From assembly GCA_016197405.1 (NCBI GenBank), contig JACPVR010000009.1, forward strand, positions 1-64,000: a DNA stretch of 64,000 nt, given 5' to 3'. Source of the stretch: Mycobacterium sp. GTDB lineage: Bacteria > Actinomycetota > Actinomycetes > Mycobacteriales > Mycobacteriaceae. Below are positions 40,752-50,656 of this stretch, piece by piece; positions within the stretch are counted from its first letter, which is position 1; each line of letters begins with the position of its first letter. The position numbers and the translations under genes were made by a program. The notes below the pieces were generated by a model. It was not told where the DNA came from, did no database searches, and worked only from the letters and a program-made list of their open reading frames with translations.

Positions 40752-41676
40752 CGACCGCTTGGCCATCGAGATCGCCGGGCTGACAAAGAACTTCGGATCC
40801 GTCCGGGCGCTCGACGGACTCGATCTGAGCGTGCGCGAAGGCGAGGTGCACGGGTTCCTCGGCCCCAACGGCGCGGGCAAATCCACCACCATTCGCGTTC
40901 TGCTCGGCCTGGTTCGCGCCGACGCCGGAAATGCCCGGCTGCTGGGCGGCGACCCCTGGACCGATGCGGTACGCCTACACCGCGATATCGCCTACGTGCC
41001 AGGCGATGTCACCCTGTGGCCGTCACTGACCGGCGGAGAGACCATCGACCTGTTGGCACGGATGCGCGGCGGTATCGACACCACGCGCCGTAAAGATCTC
41101 ATCGAACGGTTCGACCTGGACCCGACCAAGAAGGCGCGGACGTACTCGAAGGGCAACCGGCAGAAGGTGTCCCTGGTTTCCGCGTTCTCCTCCAACGCCC
41201 GACTGCTGCTGCTCGACGAACCCAGCAGCGGCCTGGACCCGTTGATGGAGAACGTCTTCCAGCAGTGCGTCCGGGAAGCCCGCGATCGCGGTGCGACAGT
41301 GCTGTTGTCCAGCCACATCCTGGCCGAGACCGAGGCGTTGTGCGACCGGGTCACCATCATCCGGGCCGGCAGAACAGTCGAGAGCGGAACGCTGGAGTCC
41401 ATGCGGCACCTGTCACGGACCTCCATCAAGGCGGAGATGGCCGGTGATCCAGGCGATCTCAGCCGGATCGCCGGCGTCGACGACATCAGCTTCGACGGTC
41501 ACACCCTGCGCGCCCAGGTCGACGCTGACAGCCTCGGCGCGGTCATCAAAGCACTCGGTGACGCCGGGGTCCGCGGTCTGGTCAGCCAACCACCGACACT
41601 GGAAGACCTCTTCCTGCGCCACTACGGCATCGACGAAGACAGCGACCGGCACCACAGCGAGCAGGTGCACGCATGA
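40732..41676 (+). CDS. ABC exporter ATPase (Rv1218c type)
   Basis: This 314-residue ATPase drives multidrug export with the permease downstream. Walker [10 protein letters not shown] is at 44-52, and Walker [14 protein letters not shown] and the switch [11 protein letters not shown] are present. The signature loop reads YSKGNRQK in place of LSGGQ, a variant common in this exporter subfamily. AGGAG at 40721-40725 sets the ATG at 40732. It overlaps raaS by 20 bases and the permease by four (ATGA). Confidence 0.94.
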   Translation: MTSPADSDRLAIEIAGLTKNFGSVRALDGLDLSVREGEVHGFLGPNGAGKSTTIRVLLGLVRADAGNARLLGGDPWTDAVRLHRDIAYVPGDVTLWPSLTGGETIDLLARMRGGIDTTRRKDLIERFDLDPTKKARTYSKGNRQKVSLVSAFSSNARLLLLDEPSSGLDPLMENVFQQCVREARDRGATVLLSSHILAETEALCDRVTIIRAGRTVESGTLESMRHLSRTSIKAEMAGDPGDLSRIAGVDDISFDGHTLRAQVDADSLGAVIKALGDAGVRGLVSQPPTLEDLFLRHYGIDEDSDRHHSEQVHA

Positions 41677-43328
41677 GTACCGTGACCCTGGACCGACACC
41701 ACCACCCGTCGCACCAGGCGGCTCCCTCCGGTTCGGCGTTCACCGGAACCTTTGGGCTGCTTCGGCTTTATCTGCGACGGGACCGTATCGTGCTGCCGCT
41801 GTGGATGGTGCTGCTCTCGGTGCCGCTTTCCACCGTCTACGTCGGCAGCATCGCGGCGGTCTATCCCAGCCCGGCCGACCGCGCGGCCTTCGCCGCCACC
41901 ATCATGGCCAGTCCCGCCCAACGCGCGCTCTACGGCAACATCTACGCGGATTCCCTTGGCGCCACCGGTATCTGGAAAGCCGGCATGTTCCATGTGCTGA
42001 TCGCGGTCGCGGTGATCCTGACGGTCATCCGGCACACCCGCGCCGACGAGGAGACCGGACGCTCCGAACTGCTGGAGTCCACCGCTGTCGGGCGGTACGC
42101 GAGCCTGACCGCCGCCCTGGTGATGACGGCGTCGGCGGCAGTGCTGACCGGTGCGATCGGATTCGCCGGTCTGCTGGCGCTGGACGTTCCCGTCGCCGGG
42201 TCATCGGCATTCGCATTGTCTTTGACGTGTTCGGGGCTGGTTTTCGCCGCGGTCGCCGCCGTCACTGCGCAGCTCTCGCCGAGTTCACGTTTCGCCCGCG
42301 GATCGGCTTTCGCCGTGCTGGCGGCGGCATTCACGTTGCGCGCGGTCGGTGATGCCAGTTCGGCCACCGGGGACAGTGTGCTGTCCTGGCTCTCACCGCT
42401 GGGCTGGTCATTGGAGGTCCGGCCGTATGCCGGCGACCGATTTTCGGTGTTGTTGCTACATGTCCTGCTCACGGCGGTCCTGGTGGCGGTGGCGTACCGA
42501 CTGCTGGCCCGGCGCGACCTGGGCGCCGGCCTGCTCGCCGAACGGCCCGGCCCGGCAGCGGCAGCCCGTCGTCTGCGCGGAGTATTGAGCCTGGCGCTAC
42601 GGCTGGACCGCGGATCGATGCTGCTCTGGACGGTGGGGCTGCTGCTCTACGGGCTGATCATCGGATCGGTGGTCAACGGCATCGGCGGTGAGATCGGCGA
42701 CAATGCCGCGACACGCGATATCGTGGCCCGGCTCGGCGGCACCGACGTCATGGAACAGGCCTTCGTCGCGGTGGCGTTCAACATGCTGGCGATGGTGGCG
42801 TCGGCGTTCGCCATCTCACTGACGCTGCGGTTGCACCAGGAGGAGTCCGGCCAGCGCGCCGAACCGCTGCTGGCCGGTGCGGTCAGCCGCAACCGTTGGC
42901 TGGCAAGCCATCTGATGATCGCGATCGGGGCTTCGGCCGTTGCGATGCTGATCGCCGGCCTGGCCGCGGGCCTAACCTACGGCGCGGCCGCCGGCGATAT
43001 CGGCGCCAAGCTACCCGCGGTGCTCGGCACCGCGGCCGTTGCGTTACCCGCGGTGTGGCTGGCCGCGGCCGTCACACTCGCACTGTTCGGGCTGCTGCCC
43101 CGATTCACCCCGGCGGCCTGGGGTGTGCTGGTCGGCTTCATCGCCGTCTATCTGCTGGGATCGCTGTCCGGTGCCCCGCAATGGCTTCTGGACCTGGAGC
43201 GGTACGCCCACACCCCGCGGGTCGGGACCGGAGATTTCACCGCGATCCCATTGGTGATCCTGCTGATACTGGACGCTGCGCTGATTGCCGCCGGCGTAGT
43301 GGCTTTTCGTCGTCGCGATCTGCGCTGA
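41673..43328 (+). CDS. ABC exporter permease (Rv1217c type)
   Basis: This 551-residue permease has about 12 hydrophobic segments in two halves (about 25-285 and 315-550), a fused dimer of the ABC-2 type. The N-terminus (1-20) is His-rich (DRHHHPSHQ). With the ATPase it forms the pump that RaaS represses; in M. tuberculosis the pair exports several drug classes. The ATGA start couples it to the ATPase gene. Confidence 0.9.
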   Translation: MSTVTLDRHHHPSHQAAPSGSAFTGTFGLLRLYLRRDRIVLPLWMVLLSVPLSTVYVGSIAAVYPSPADRAAFAATIMASPAQRALYGNIYADSLGATGIWKAGMFHVLIAVAVILTVIRHTRADEETGRSELLESTAVGRYASLTAALVMTASAAVLTGAIGFAGLLALDVPVAGSSAFALSLTCSGLVFAAVAAVTAQLSPSSRFARGSAFAVLAAAFTLRAVGDASSATGDSVLSWLSPLGWSLEVRPYAGDRFSVLLLHVLLTAVLVAVAYRLLARRDLGAGLLAERPGPAAAARRLRGVLSLALRLDRGSMLLWTVGLLLYGLIIGSVVNGIGGEIGDNAATRDIVARLGGTDVMEQAFVAVAFNMLAMVASAFAISLTLRLHQEESGQRAEPLLAGAVSRNRWLASHLMIAIGASAVAMLIAGLAAGLTYGAAAGDIGAKLPAVLGTAAVALPAVWLAAAVTLALFGLLPRFTPAAWGVLVGFIAVYLLGSLSGAPQWLLDLERYAHTPRVGTGDFTAIPLVILLILDAALIAAGVVAFRRRDLR

Positions 43329-43339
43329 GAGGAGCGGGC

Positions 43340-44014
43340 ATGAAGATCGCATTGCAGATGCTGGGCTCGGTCGTCTTCGGGATGTTGTTCTTCGGGCTTT
43401 CGCTGTTCATCCCGGCCGGCACCGTGAACTATTGGCAGGCTTGGGTTTTCATGGGCGTCTTCATGATCGCGACGATGGGCCCCACCAGCTGTCTGATGAT
43501 CAACGATCCGGCCGCACTTGCCCGGCGGATGCAAGCCGGCCCGACCGCGGAAACCCGCCCGGCGCAACGGATCATCATCACGGCCATCATCGCCTCGGTG
43601 ATGGCGACGCTGGTCATCAGCGCTCTGGACCATCGCTTCGGCTGGTCGTCGGTACCGCTGTGGTTGATCGTCGTCGGCAACATCCTGGTCTTCACGGGCC
43701 TGACCATGGCGCAACTGGTCATCGTGCAGAACAGTTACGCCGGCGCCAGCATCATCGTCGAACGCGATCAGCCACTGGTTACGACCGGTCTGTACGGTGT
43801 GGTGCGCCATCCGATGTACAGCGGCACCCTCGTCATGATGATCGGCCTTCCGCCCGCGCTGGATTCGTTGTGGGGACTGGTCGCCATCGTCGCGTCGCTG
43901 CCTACCCTGATGGCCCGCGTCCTCGACGAGGAGAAAATGCTGTGCGCCGAGTTGCCGGGTTATCGCGATTACCAGACGGCGGTGCGGTACCGGCTGGTGC
44001 CCGGGGTGTGGTGA
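43340..44014 (+). CDS. Isoprenylcysteine methyltransferase-like integral membrane protein (Rv1216c type)
   Basis: This 224-residue protein has five or so membrane segments and the ICMT/PEMT C-terminal pattern: LVTTGLYGVVRHPMYSGTLV (about 150-169) and RVLDEEKMLCAELPGYRDY. These residues bind SAM in lipid and small-molecule methyltransferases. The substrate is unknown. GGAG lies six to seven bases before the ATG. It is 11 bases after the permease stop and probably part of the RaaS-controlled operon. Confidence 0.85.
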   Translation: MKIALQMLGSVVFGMLFFGLSLFIPAGTVNYWQAWVFMGVFMIATMGPTSCLMINDPAALARRMQAGPTAETRPAQRIIITAIIASVMATLVISALDHRFGWSSVPLWLIVVGNILVFTGLTMAQLVIVQNSYAGASIIVERDQPLVTTGLYGVVRHPMYSGTLVMMIGLPPALDSLWGLVAIVASLPTLMARVLDEEKMLCAELPGYRDYQTAVRYRLVPGVW

Positions 44015-44055
44015 TCTGACCCGATCCGGTACGTCGGGCACCGCATACTGAAGCC

Positions 44056-44655
44056 ATGGAGCAGTTGCTCACCGGACTGGGCCTGTCGACCGCCGCCGGC
44101 CTGAACGCGTACATCCCGATGCTCATGCTCGGGCTGCTGGCCCGCTGGACCGATATCGTCACGCTGCCGTCGGGCTGGTCCTGGATGGAGAACGGCTGGG
44201 TGCTGGCCATCGTCGCGGTGCTGCTGCTCGTCGAAGTCGTCGCCGACAAGGTGCCGGCACTGGATTCGGTGAACGACACCGTGCAGACGTTCGTCCGTCC
44301 GGCCGCCGGAGGCATCGTCTTCGGCTCCGGTACCGCCGCGCAGACCGCGGCCGTCGCCGACCCCGGCCAGTGGGCCGCGTCGGGTCAGTGGATCCCGGTG
44401 GTGATCGGTGTTGTCATCGCCTTGGCGGTGTCGCTGACGAAGTCGGCGGTCCGGCCCGTGGCCAACGTCGCGACCGCAGGGGTGGCCGCGCCGGTGCTGT
44501 CCACGGTGGAGGACATCGCCAGTTTCAGCCTGGTGTTCATCGCGCTGCTGATCCCGGTGCTCGTCGCGGTGGTGGTGGCGGTGCTGGCCTGGGCCGGCTG
44601 GCGGATGACGCGGCGCATCCGGCAGGCCCGCCGCGGGCGCGCGCCGGCCGACTGA
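44056..44655 (+). CDS. DUF4126 membrane protein
   Basis: This 199-residue protein has four to five hydrophobic segments and the DUF4126 pattern GLSTAAGLNAYIPMLMLGLL near the N-terminus, with VADKVPALDSVNDTVQTFVR in the middle. The tail is Arg-rich. The function is unknown. CATACT six bases before the ATG may be a weak leaderless -10 box. Confidence 0.85.
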   Translation: MEQLLTGLGLSTAAGLNAYIPMLMLGLLARWTDIVTLPSGWSWMENGWVLAIVAVLLLVEVVADKVPALDSVNDTVQTFVRPAAGGIVFGSGTAAQTAAVADPGQWAASGQWIPVVIGVVIALAVSLTKSAVRPVANVATAGVAAPVLSTVEDIASFSLVFIALLIPVLVAVVVAVLAWAGWRMTRRIRQARRGRAPAD

Positions 44656-44665
44656 AGGCCGGATC

Positions 44666-44854
44666 TCAGTCCGGGCTGCCCTCGCTGTCGTCGAAGAACG
44701 ACCACTGCCCGTCGGCCTCGACTTCCATGCGCCAGCCGAGCTCGTCGTTGTCGGCCTTGCTGTCGACGAACCACGCGTGCGCATCGCCTGCGCTGTCGAT
44801 GTCCTTGGTGGCGACCACATCTCCGTGCGGATCGAGAACTCGGTACTTAGCCAT
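44666..44854 (-). CDS. Small conserved soluble protein, unknown function
   Basis: This 62-residue acidic protein reads AKYRVLDPHGDVVATKDI and WRMEVEADGQWSFFDDSEG. It looks like a small beta-rich fold, and I do not recognise a named domain. The ATG at 44854 is preferred; an earlier in-frame start at 44887 overlaps the end of glgC and adds a Gly/Pro stretch. It lies 33 bases after the glgC stop on the same strand, so it may be co-transcribed with it. Confidence 0.65.
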   Translation of the reverse strand: MAKYRVLDPHGDVVATKDIDSAGDAHAWFVDSKADNDELGWRMEVEADGQWSFFDDSEGSPD

Positions 44855-44887
44855 CCCGCGGGCATTCCCCGAACCGGGCGGCCCCAA

Positions 44888-46102
44888 TCAGATCCAGACG
44901 CCCTTGCCGACCGCGACGATTCCTCCCGAGCTCACCGCGAACCGTTCGCGGTCCTTCTCCAGATCGACGCCCACCATCTCGCCGGGCCCCACGACGACGT
45001 TCTTGTCCAGGATCGCCTTGCGCACCACCGCACCGCGGCCGACCCGCACGCCGGGGTGCAGCACACTGCCCTCGACGATCGCGCCGTCCTCGATCACCAC
45101 ATTCGACGACAGCACCGAGTTTCGGACCGAGGCCGCCGAGATTATGCTGCCCGCGCCGACCACCGATTCCTGCGCCGAGCCGCCGTTGACGAACTTCGCC
45201 GGTGCCAGATTCTCCGAGCCGCCGCGAATCGGCCAGCGCTTGTTGTACAGGTTGAAGACCGGGTGCACCGACACCAGATCCATATGGGCGTCGTAGAAGG
45301 CGTCCAGCGTTCCCACATCACGCCAGTAGCCGTGATCGCGTTCGGTGGCGCCGGGAACCTCGTTGTTGTTGAAGTCGTAGACCGAGGCCATCCCGTCGGA
45401 CACCAGCCGCGGGATGATGTCGCCGCCCATGTCGTGATCGGAGTGGTCCTCGTCGGCATCGGCCTTGATGGCGTCGATCAGCACCTTGGTGGTGAAGATG
45501 TAATTGCCCATTGAGGCGAACGTCGACTCGGGATCGTCGGGGGTGCCCGGCGGGTCGGCGGGCTTTTCCACCCAGCCCCGGATCCGTCCGGACTCGTCGG
45601 CGTCGATGCAACCGAACGCCGATGCCTCCGCGCGCGGCACCCGGATACCCGCGACCGTCGCACCCGCACCGGTGTCGATGTGGTGTTGCAGCATCTGCTC
45701 GGGGTCCATGCGGTACACGTGGTCGGCGCCGAAGATGACGATGTAGTCCGGATCCTCGTCGTAGATCAGGTTCAGCGACTGGTAGATGGCATCCGCCGAG
45801 CCGGTGTACCAGCGCGGGCCGAGGCGCTGCTGCGCGGGCACCGGGGTGATGTACTCCCCCGCCAGACCGGACAGCCGCCAGTTCTGTGAGATGTGCCGGT
45901 CCAGCGAATGCGATTTGTATTGCGTGAGAACGCAGATACGCAAGAACCGGGCGTTGACAAGGTTTGACAGGACGAAGTCGATCAACCGGTAGCCACCACC
46001 GAACGGGACAGCGGGTTTGGCCCTGTCCGCCGTGAGCGGATAAAGCCGCTTGCCCTCCCCGCCGGCTAGGACGATACCCAGCACGTGTGGCGCTTCCCTC
46101 AT
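44888..46102 (-). CDS. glgC: Glucose-1-phosphate adenylyltransferase GlgC
   Basis: This 404-residue enzyme makes ADP-glucose for glycogen, capsular alpha-glucan and maltose-1-phosphate synthesis. The nucleotide-binding [20 protein letters not shown] and [15 protein letters not shown] lie at the N-terminus, and a left-handed beta-helix C-terminus is suggested by [20 protein letters not shown]. The ATG at 46102 lies seven bases after a TAGGTT -10 box. It is divergent from glgA, which uses its product. Confidence 0.97.
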   Translation of the reverse strand: MREAPHVLGIVLAGGEGKRLYPLTADRAKPAVPFGGGYRLIDFVLSNLVNARFLRICVLTQYKSHSLDRHISQNWRLSGLAGEYITPVPAQQRLGPRWYTGSADAIYQSLNLIYDEDPDYIVIFGADHVYRMDPEQMLQHHIDTGAGATVAGIRVPRAEASAFGCIDADESGRIRGWVEKPADPPGTPDDPESTFASMGNYIFTTKVLIDAIKADADEDHSDHDMGGDIIPRLVSDGMASVYDFNNNEVPGATERDHGYWRDVGTLDAFYDAHMDLVSVHPVFNLYNKRWPIRGGSENLAPAKFVNGGSAQESVVGAGSIISAASVRNSVLSSNVVIEDGAIVEGSVLHPGVRVGRGAVVRKAILDKNVVVGPGEMVGVDLEKDRERFAVSSGGIVAVGKGVWI

Positions 46103-46109
46103 GACGACA

Positions 46110-46115
46110 AACCTA
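46110..46115 (-). promoter_or_regulatory. Leaderless -10 element of glgC
   Basis: On the minus strand TAGGTT is followed by seven bases and the ATG at 46102. Confidence 0.5.
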
Positions 46116-46240
46116 TCGGGACGCGCCTACTGCGGCCAGCGCTATCGGTTTAATTGGTTGATTTGTGCCCGCTTCCCGGCGATTTCACCCCCAAATCGTG
46201 TTGAGCTTCAAGACATGCTGCGGTGCCGCCGCGGCCCTAC

Positions 46241-46246
46241 TACGGT
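46241..46246 (+). promoter_or_regulatory. Leaderless -10 element of glgA
   Basis: TACGGT is followed by seven bases and the ATG at 46254. Both arms of the divergent glgC/glgA pair therefore look leaderless. Confidence 0.5.
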
Positions 46247-46253
46247 CGTCGGT

Positions 46254-47414
46254 ATGCGGGTAGCGATGATGACTCGGGAATATCCGCCGGAGGTCTATGG
46301 CGGCGCAGGTGTGCACGTCACCGAACTGGTGGCCCAGTTGCGCAACCTGTGCGAGGTCGACGTGCACTGCATGGGGGCGCCCCGGCCCGGGGTGATCCTG
46401 GCCCAGCCCGACCCCGCTCTGGCCGGCGCCAACGCGGCGCTGTCGACGTTGTCGGCAGATCTGGTGATGGCCAACGGCGCGTCGCAGGCCACCGTGGCGC
46501 ATTCGCACACCTGGTACACCGGTATGGCCGGACATCTGGCCTCGATGCTCTACGGCATCCCGCACGTGGTGACCGCACACTCGCTGGAGCCGTTGCGACC
46601 GTGGAAGGCCGAACAGCTCGGCGGCGGCTACCAGGTCTCCTCCTGGGTCGAGCGCACCGCGATGGAAGCGGCCGACGCCGTCATCGCGGTCAGCGCCGGT
46701 ATGCGCGAGGACGTGCTGCGGGTCTACCCCGCGCTGGACCCCAACCGCGTGCACGTGGTCAAGAACGGTATCGACACCCAGGTGTGGCATCCGGTGCAGC
46801 CCGGCGACGACTCTGTGCTGGCCGAGCTGGGCGTCGACCCGACTCGGCCGATGGTGGCGTTCGTCGGCCGGATCACCCGGCAGAAGGGCGTCGCCCACCT
46901 GGTGGCGGCCGCTCATCAGTTCGCCCCGGAGGTTCAGTTGGTGTTGTGCGCCGGCGCGCCCGACACCCCGGAGATCGCCGCAGAGGTGGCATCGGCCGTC
47001 GAGGAGCTGTCGGCCGCCCGGACCGGGGTGTTCTGGGTACGGGAGATGCTGCCGATCGGCAAGATCCGCGAAATTCTCTCGGCAGCAAATGTTTTCGTCT
47101 GCCCCTCGGTGTACGAGCCGCTGGGGATCGTCAATCTGGAGGCGATGGCCTGTTCGACGGCGGTGGTCGCGTCCGATGTGGGCGGTATCCCCGAGGTGGT
47201 GGCCGACGGTACGACGGGCACTTTGGTGCACTACGACGCCGCCGACGCCGCGGGCTTCGAGGCCGGTATCGCCCGGGCCGTCAACGCTCTGGTGGGCGAT
47301 CCGGTCCGGGCTGACGCATACGGCCGCGCCGGGCGGGCACGTTGCATCGAGGAATTCTCGTGGGCCCATATCGCCGAGCAGACCTTGGAGATCTACCGAA
47401 AGGTCTCGGCGTAG
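46254..47414 (+). CDS. glgA: GT4 glycosyltransferase GlgA/GlgM (maltose-1-phosphate synthase)
   Basis: This 386-residue enzyme belongs to glycosyltransferase family 4. In mycobacteria it joins ADP-glucose and glucose-1-phosphate into alpha-maltose-1-phosphate, the donor for GlgE. The N-terminal PPEVYGGAGVHVTELV binds acceptor, VAFVGRITRQKGVAHL starts the C-terminal Rossmann domain, and PSVYEPLGIVNLEAMAC holds the conserved E-x7-E donor motif. At 386 residues it is shorter than starch synthases of family GT5. The start at 46254 is fixed by the family start MRVAMMTREYPP and the -10 box. Confidence 0.95.
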   Translation: MRVAMMTREYPPEVYGGAGVHVTELVAQLRNLCEVDVHCMGAPRPGVILAQPDPALAGANAALSTLSADLVMANGASQATVAHSHTWYTGMAGHLASMLYGIPHVVTAHSLEPLRPWKAEQLGGGYQVSSWVERTAMEAADAVIAVSAGMREDVLRVYPALDPNRVHVVKNGIDTQVWHPVQPGDDSVLAELGVDPTRPMVAFVGRITRQKGVAHLVAAAHQFAPEVQLVLCAGAPDTPEIAAEVASAVEELSAARTGVFWVREMLPIGKIREILSAANVFVCPSVYEPLGIVNLEAMACSTAVVASDVGGIPEVVADGTTGTLVHYDAADAAGFEAGIARAVNALVGDPVRADAYGRAGRARCIEEFSWAHIAEQTLEIYRKVSA

Positions 47415-47445
47415 TCCGGTATGTCGGTTGCCCCCCGGCAACACG

Positions 47446-47469
47446 AACCCCGCGCCATGACGCGGGGTT
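47446..47469. terminator. Short GC-rich hairpin after glgA, shared with the DUF3117 gene
   Basis: AACCCCGCG and CGCGGGGTT pair over nine bases around a six-base loop. It starts 32 bases after the glgA stop and ends ten bases before the stop of the minus-strand DUF3117 gene, so it can act in both directions. Confidence 0.8.
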
Positions 47470-47478
47470 GCACTCCAG

Positions 47479-47646
47479 CTAGCTGGTGACGTTCTTCAGT
47501 TCGTCACCCAATGCGGCAGCTTCGTCGGGTGTCAGTTCAACGACGAGCCGTCCACCACCTTCCAGTGGTACCCGCATCACGATGCCGCGCCCCTCCTTGG
47601 TTGCTTCCAGAGGACCGTCGCCGGTCCGGGGCTTCATCGCCGCCAT
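47479..47646 (-). CDS. DUF3117 small conserved actinobacterial protein (Rv1211 type)
   Basis: This 55-residue cytoplasmic protein reads AAMKPRTGDGPLEATKEGRG, then IVMRVPLEGGGRLVVELTP and DEAAALGDEL. It matches Rv1211 and other actinobacterial DUF3117 proteins, which are highly conserved but of uncertain function; some have been proposed to bind calcium. The ATG at 47646 gives the family start MAAMKPRTGDGP. Confidence 0.88.
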   Translation of the reverse strand: MAAMKPRTGDGPLEATKEGRGIVMRVPLEGGGRLVVELTPDEAAALGDELKNVTS

Positions 47647-47824
47647 CGAGTGCTCCCTCCGATCTGCGCCATCCCGCAGTCGCGGGCCTGGACGTCGCCG
47701 GCATTGCCCACCTGCTGCAATTCACGGCGCCGAACTGACGATTCAACTACCCATTGTTCCCTATCGGCGTCGGAGCGTGTGCAAGACCCGGCCGTGCAGG
47801 CTCAGGCAATCGGTTCTGACGGCC

Positions 47825-48391
47825 CTATTTGACCGCGGGCACCCAGCAGGACCGGACGTGGTCGTCGACCATCCCGGTGGCCTGCATCAACGCATAGGCC
47901 GTCGTCGGCCCGACGAACTTGAAGCCGCGGCGCTTCAGTTCCTTGGCCATGGCGGTGGATTCCGGGGTCACGGCGGGGACATCGGCCATCGTCTTGGGAC
48001 GGGCCCGGCGCGGCGGCGCGAAGGACCACAACAGGTCGGACAGGTCGGTGTCGAGGTCGGCGGCCACACGGGCATTGGCGATGGTGGCCTCCACCTTGGC
48101 GCGGTTGCGCACGATGCCCACATCGTCCATGAGGCGTGCGACGTCGGCATCGGAATAGCGGGCCACGGTGTCGATGTCGAAACCGTCGAACGCGCGCCGG
48201 AAGTTCTCCCGTTTGCGCAGGATGATGAGCCAGGACAGGCCGCTCTGGAACGCCTCCAGGCTCATCCGCTCGAACAGTGCGACCGAACCGCGCAGCGGCC
48301 GCCCCCACTCCTGATCGTGGTAGTCGCGGTACAGCTCGGTCTGGGCCTGTGCCCACCCGCAGCGGACCTTGCCGTCGTCCGGCGCCGTCAC
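47825..48391 (-). CDS. tagA: DNA-3-methyladenine glycosylase I
   Basis: This 188-residue repair enzyme removes 3-methyladenine from alkylated DNA. Family blocks are VRCGWAQAQTELYRDYHDQE with EWGRPLRG, FERMSLEAFQSGLSWLIIL with the conserved Glu, and FKFVGPTTAYALMQATGMVD with the HxxxC pair in DDHVRSCW. The Cys and His residues bind zinc in Tag proteins. Its GTG start overlaps the stop of the DivIVA-like gene by four bases. Confidence 0.94.
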   Translation of the reverse strand: MTAPDDGKVRCGWAQAQTELYRDYHDQEWGRPLRGSVALFERMSLEAFQSGLSWLIILRKRENFRRAFDGFDIDTVARYSDADVARLMDDVGIVRNRAKVEATIANARVAADLDTDLSDLLWSFAPPRRARPKTMADVPAVTPESTAMAKELKRRGFKFVGPTTAYALMQATGMVDDHVRSCWVPAVK

Positions 48392-48735
48392 AGGGTGTCC
48401 TCGGACAGCTCACCGGCCGTCGCCGAGACCTCGACTTCCTCGTCGTCGCGCGCCGCGGTGCCCCGCAGGACCGCCAGCTCACCACGCAACGAGTCGAGTT
48501 CCTGACCGAGGCGGTCGAGCACCCAGTCCACTTCGCTGGTCTTGTAACCGCGCAACACCTGGGTGAATTTGACCGCGTCGACGTCGGCGCCGGTGACATC
48601 GGAGGCCGGCAGGACTGTCGCGGTGGTGGCCCGCGGCAGCGGAGGTAGCCGCTCACCGCGGCCGAAGACGACGCTGGCCACGCCGAAGAGCACGACGGCC
48701 ACCAGGACGAGTACCACCAGGTACAGCAGAACCAT
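48388..48735 (-). CDS. Short DivIVA-like membrane-anchored protein (Rv1209 type)
   Basis: This 115-residue protein has one N-terminal membrane helix (MVLLYLVVLVLVAVVLFGVA). A DivIVA-like segment follows, VDAVKFTQVLRGYKTSEVDW with VLDRLGQELDSLRGEL, that should form a coiled coil. The tail is acidic. It may mark curved or polar membrane. The ATG at 48735 is preferred because the helix starts there; an in-frame start at 48771 adds a short soluble stretch. It is coupled to tagA. Confidence 0.8.
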   Translation of the reverse strand: MVLLYLVVLVLVAVVLFGVASVVFGRGERLPPLPRATTATVLPASDVTGADVDAVKFTQVLRGYKTSEVDWVLDRLGQELDSLRGELAVLRGTAARDDEEVEVSATAGELSEDTL

Positions 48736-48800
48736 TGTCACGTCACCGATACTGCCTGATGGGTCCGACACCCGTCGCGGTCACGGGGTCGGCGGCGGGA

Positions 48801-49745
48801 TCAGCGCAGGGTGTTCATCGGCGGCCGGTCGGTCAGTGACACCGTCGAGGTGCGCGGTGTGTAGTCGTCGCCGTCGGCGAAGAACTGCGTGAGGCCGACA
48901 CCGGAGTCCGGGATGCCGCACCGTGACAGCAGGGTGGCGATCACCTGCCGGCTCATCGACGCCAGTTCGGTCAGCGGCCTGTTGCGGTGTTCGCGGACGC
49001 CCAGATTGACCTGCGCGATGCCGTCCAGGCCCAGCCGGTCATAGGTGTCGATGAGCAGCCCGATCTCGACACCGTAGGCGGGTGCGAACGGTATCGATGT
49101 CAGCAGCTCGCGGGTTCCGGCGTATTCGCCGCCGAGGGGTTGCAGCAGGCAGGTCAGCTCGGGCCGCAGCGCCGCCAGCAGCGGACGGGCCACCAGTTCG
49201 GTGACGCGGCCGCCACCGTTCTTGTCCTCGGCACCGCTGACCTTGAGTGGGCGCCGGTAGAAACCCTTCACCAGGTGCACACCGTCGGTGGTCAGCAGCG
49301 GACCCAGCAGTTTGGGCACGAACATCGGATCGGGGTCGATGAGGTCGGAGTCGACGAACACGATCAGGTCGCCGGAGGCTGCGGCCAGCGAGCGCCACAG
49401 CACCTCGCCCTTGCCGGGCGCGGGTTCCAGTTCCGGCAGCGCCTGCTCACGGCTGACCACCCGGGCACCGGCCGCGACGGCCCTGATCTCGGTGTCATCG
49501 GTCGAGCCGGAGTCCAGCACGATGATCTCGTCGACCAGCCCGCCGAGCAGGGGTGTGATGGTCTCGACGACCGACCCGACGGTCTCTTCCTCGTTGAGCG
49601 CGGGCAGCACGACCGACACGGTGCGTCCGGCCTTGGCGGCTTCGAGTTCGTCGAGTGTCCACTTCGGCCGGCCGAAGCTGTGTGTGCTCATCCAACGGTG
49701 GCCTGCCACGGCATCTGCGGCGGACAGTTCCGGTACGACGGTCAT
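48801..49745 (-). CDS. gpgS: Glucosyl-3-phosphoglycerate synthase GpgS
   Basis: This 314-residue GT81 enzyme transfers glucose to 3-phosphoglycerate, the first step to methylglucose lipopolysaccharide. SVVLPALNEEETVGSVVETI is the nucleotide-sugar region, VFVDSDLIDPDP carries the DxD metal motif, and VKGFYRRPLKVSG lies near the acceptor site. The ATG at 49745 overlaps the folP2 stop by four bases (ATGA), so the two are coupled. Confidence 0.95.
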   Translation of the reverse strand: MTVVPELSAADAVAGHRWMSTHSFGRPKWTLDELEAAKAGRTVSVVLPALNEEETVGSVVETITPLLGGLVDEIIVLDSGSTDDTEIRAVAAGARVVSREQALPELEPAPGKGEVLWRSLAAASGDLIVFVDSDLIDPDPMFVPKLLGPLLTTDGVHLVKGFYRRPLKVSGAEDKNGGGRVTELVARPLLAALRPELTCLLQPLGGEYAGTRELLTSIPFAPAYGVEIGLLIDTYDRLGLDGIAQVNLGVREHRNRPLTELASMSRQVIATLLSRCGIPDSGVGLTQFFADGDDYTPRTSTVSLTDRPPMNTLR

Positions 49746-50617
49746 GCCAGTCCCCTTACGGTCCGGGTCGGTGGACGCACCCCCTGGATCGACGCGACCA
49801 TGTCGAGAACGCGCCGGGTCGGGCCGACCTCGTGCACTCGGAACATCCTGGCGCCGTCGGCGGCGGCTAGCGCCGTCGCGGCCAGGGTGCCCTCCAGGCG
49901 CTCGGTCAGACCCACACCCAAAGTCTCCCCGACAAAATCCTTGTTACTCAGTGCCATCAGGACCGGCCATCCGGTCTTAACAAGATCTTTTACGTGCCGC
50001 AACAAAGTAAGACTGTGGTAAGTGTTCTTGCCGAAATCGTGCGTCGGATCGATCAAGATCGCCTCTCGGGCCACCCCGGCAGCAACCGCCCGTTCGGCGG
50101 CGGCCGTCACATCGGCGATGACATCGTCGACGACTCCGCGTGTGGTGGTGCCGTAGTGCACCCGGAACGGGCGGGTGCGCGGCGTGGCGCCGCCGGTATG
50201 CGAGCAAACCAGCCCGGCACCGAATTCGGCGGCCACCTCCGGGAGCGCCGGATCGGCCCCGGCCCAGGTGTCGTTGATGAGGTCGGCACCGGCCGCGCAC
50301 GCGAGCTTGGCGACGTCCGCGCGCCAGGTGTCGACGCTGATCAGCTGGTCGGGATAGCGGCTGCGCAACCACTCGATGAACGGCACCACGCGGGCCGTCT
50401 CGGTGTCGGCGTCGACGAACTCGCCGGGTCCGGCCTTGACCCCGCCGATATCGATGACATCGGCGCCTTCCTCGATGACGCGGTGCGCCGCGGACTTGGC
50501 GGCCTCGTCGGTGAACGTCGAACCGCGGTCGTAGAACGAGTCCGGCGTTCGGTTGACGATGGCCATGATCAGGGCGCGATCACCGGCGACCGGTCGGCCC
50601 AGGAATGTCGACGCCAC
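49742..50617 (-). CDS. folP2: Dihydropteroate synthase-like protein FolP2
   Basis: This 291-residue TIM-barrel protein resembles dihydropteroate synthase but differs at substrate-binding sites. It has AIVNRTPDSFYDRG for the usual VNVTPDSFSDGG, DIGGVKAGPGE for DIGGESTRPGA and SNKDFVGE for SRKSFLG. FolP2 of M. tuberculosis and M. leprae is not a functional folate enzyme, and this protein shares that pattern. The coupling to gpgS suggests a link to glucosylglycerate or methylglucose lipopolysaccharide metabolism, which is inference. The start is a leaderless-type GTG with TAGCCT at 50629-50624. Confidence 0.9.
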   Translation of the reverse strand: MASTFLGRPVAGDRALIMAIVNRTPDSFYDRGSTFTDEAAKSAAHRVIEEGADVIDIGGVKAGPGEFVDADTETARVVPFIEWLRSRYPDQLISVDTWRADVAKLACAAGADLINDTWAGADPALPEVAAEFGAGLVCSHTGGATPRTRPFRVHYGTTTRGVVDDVIADVTAAAERAVAAGVAREAILIDPTHDFGKNTYHSLTLLRHVKDLVKTGWPVLMALSNKDFVGETLGVGLTERLEGTLAATALAAADGARMFRVHEVGPTRRVLDMVASIQGVRPPTRTVRGLA

Positions 50618-50623
50618 CAGACC

Positions 50624-50629
50624 AGGCTA
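50624..50629 (-). promoter_or_regulatory. Leaderless -10 element of folP2
   Basis: On the minus strand TAGCCT is followed by six bases and the GTG at 50617. Confidence 0.45.
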
Positions 50630-50656
50630 GTTGGCGACGCCGTCGGCAACCTGCGC

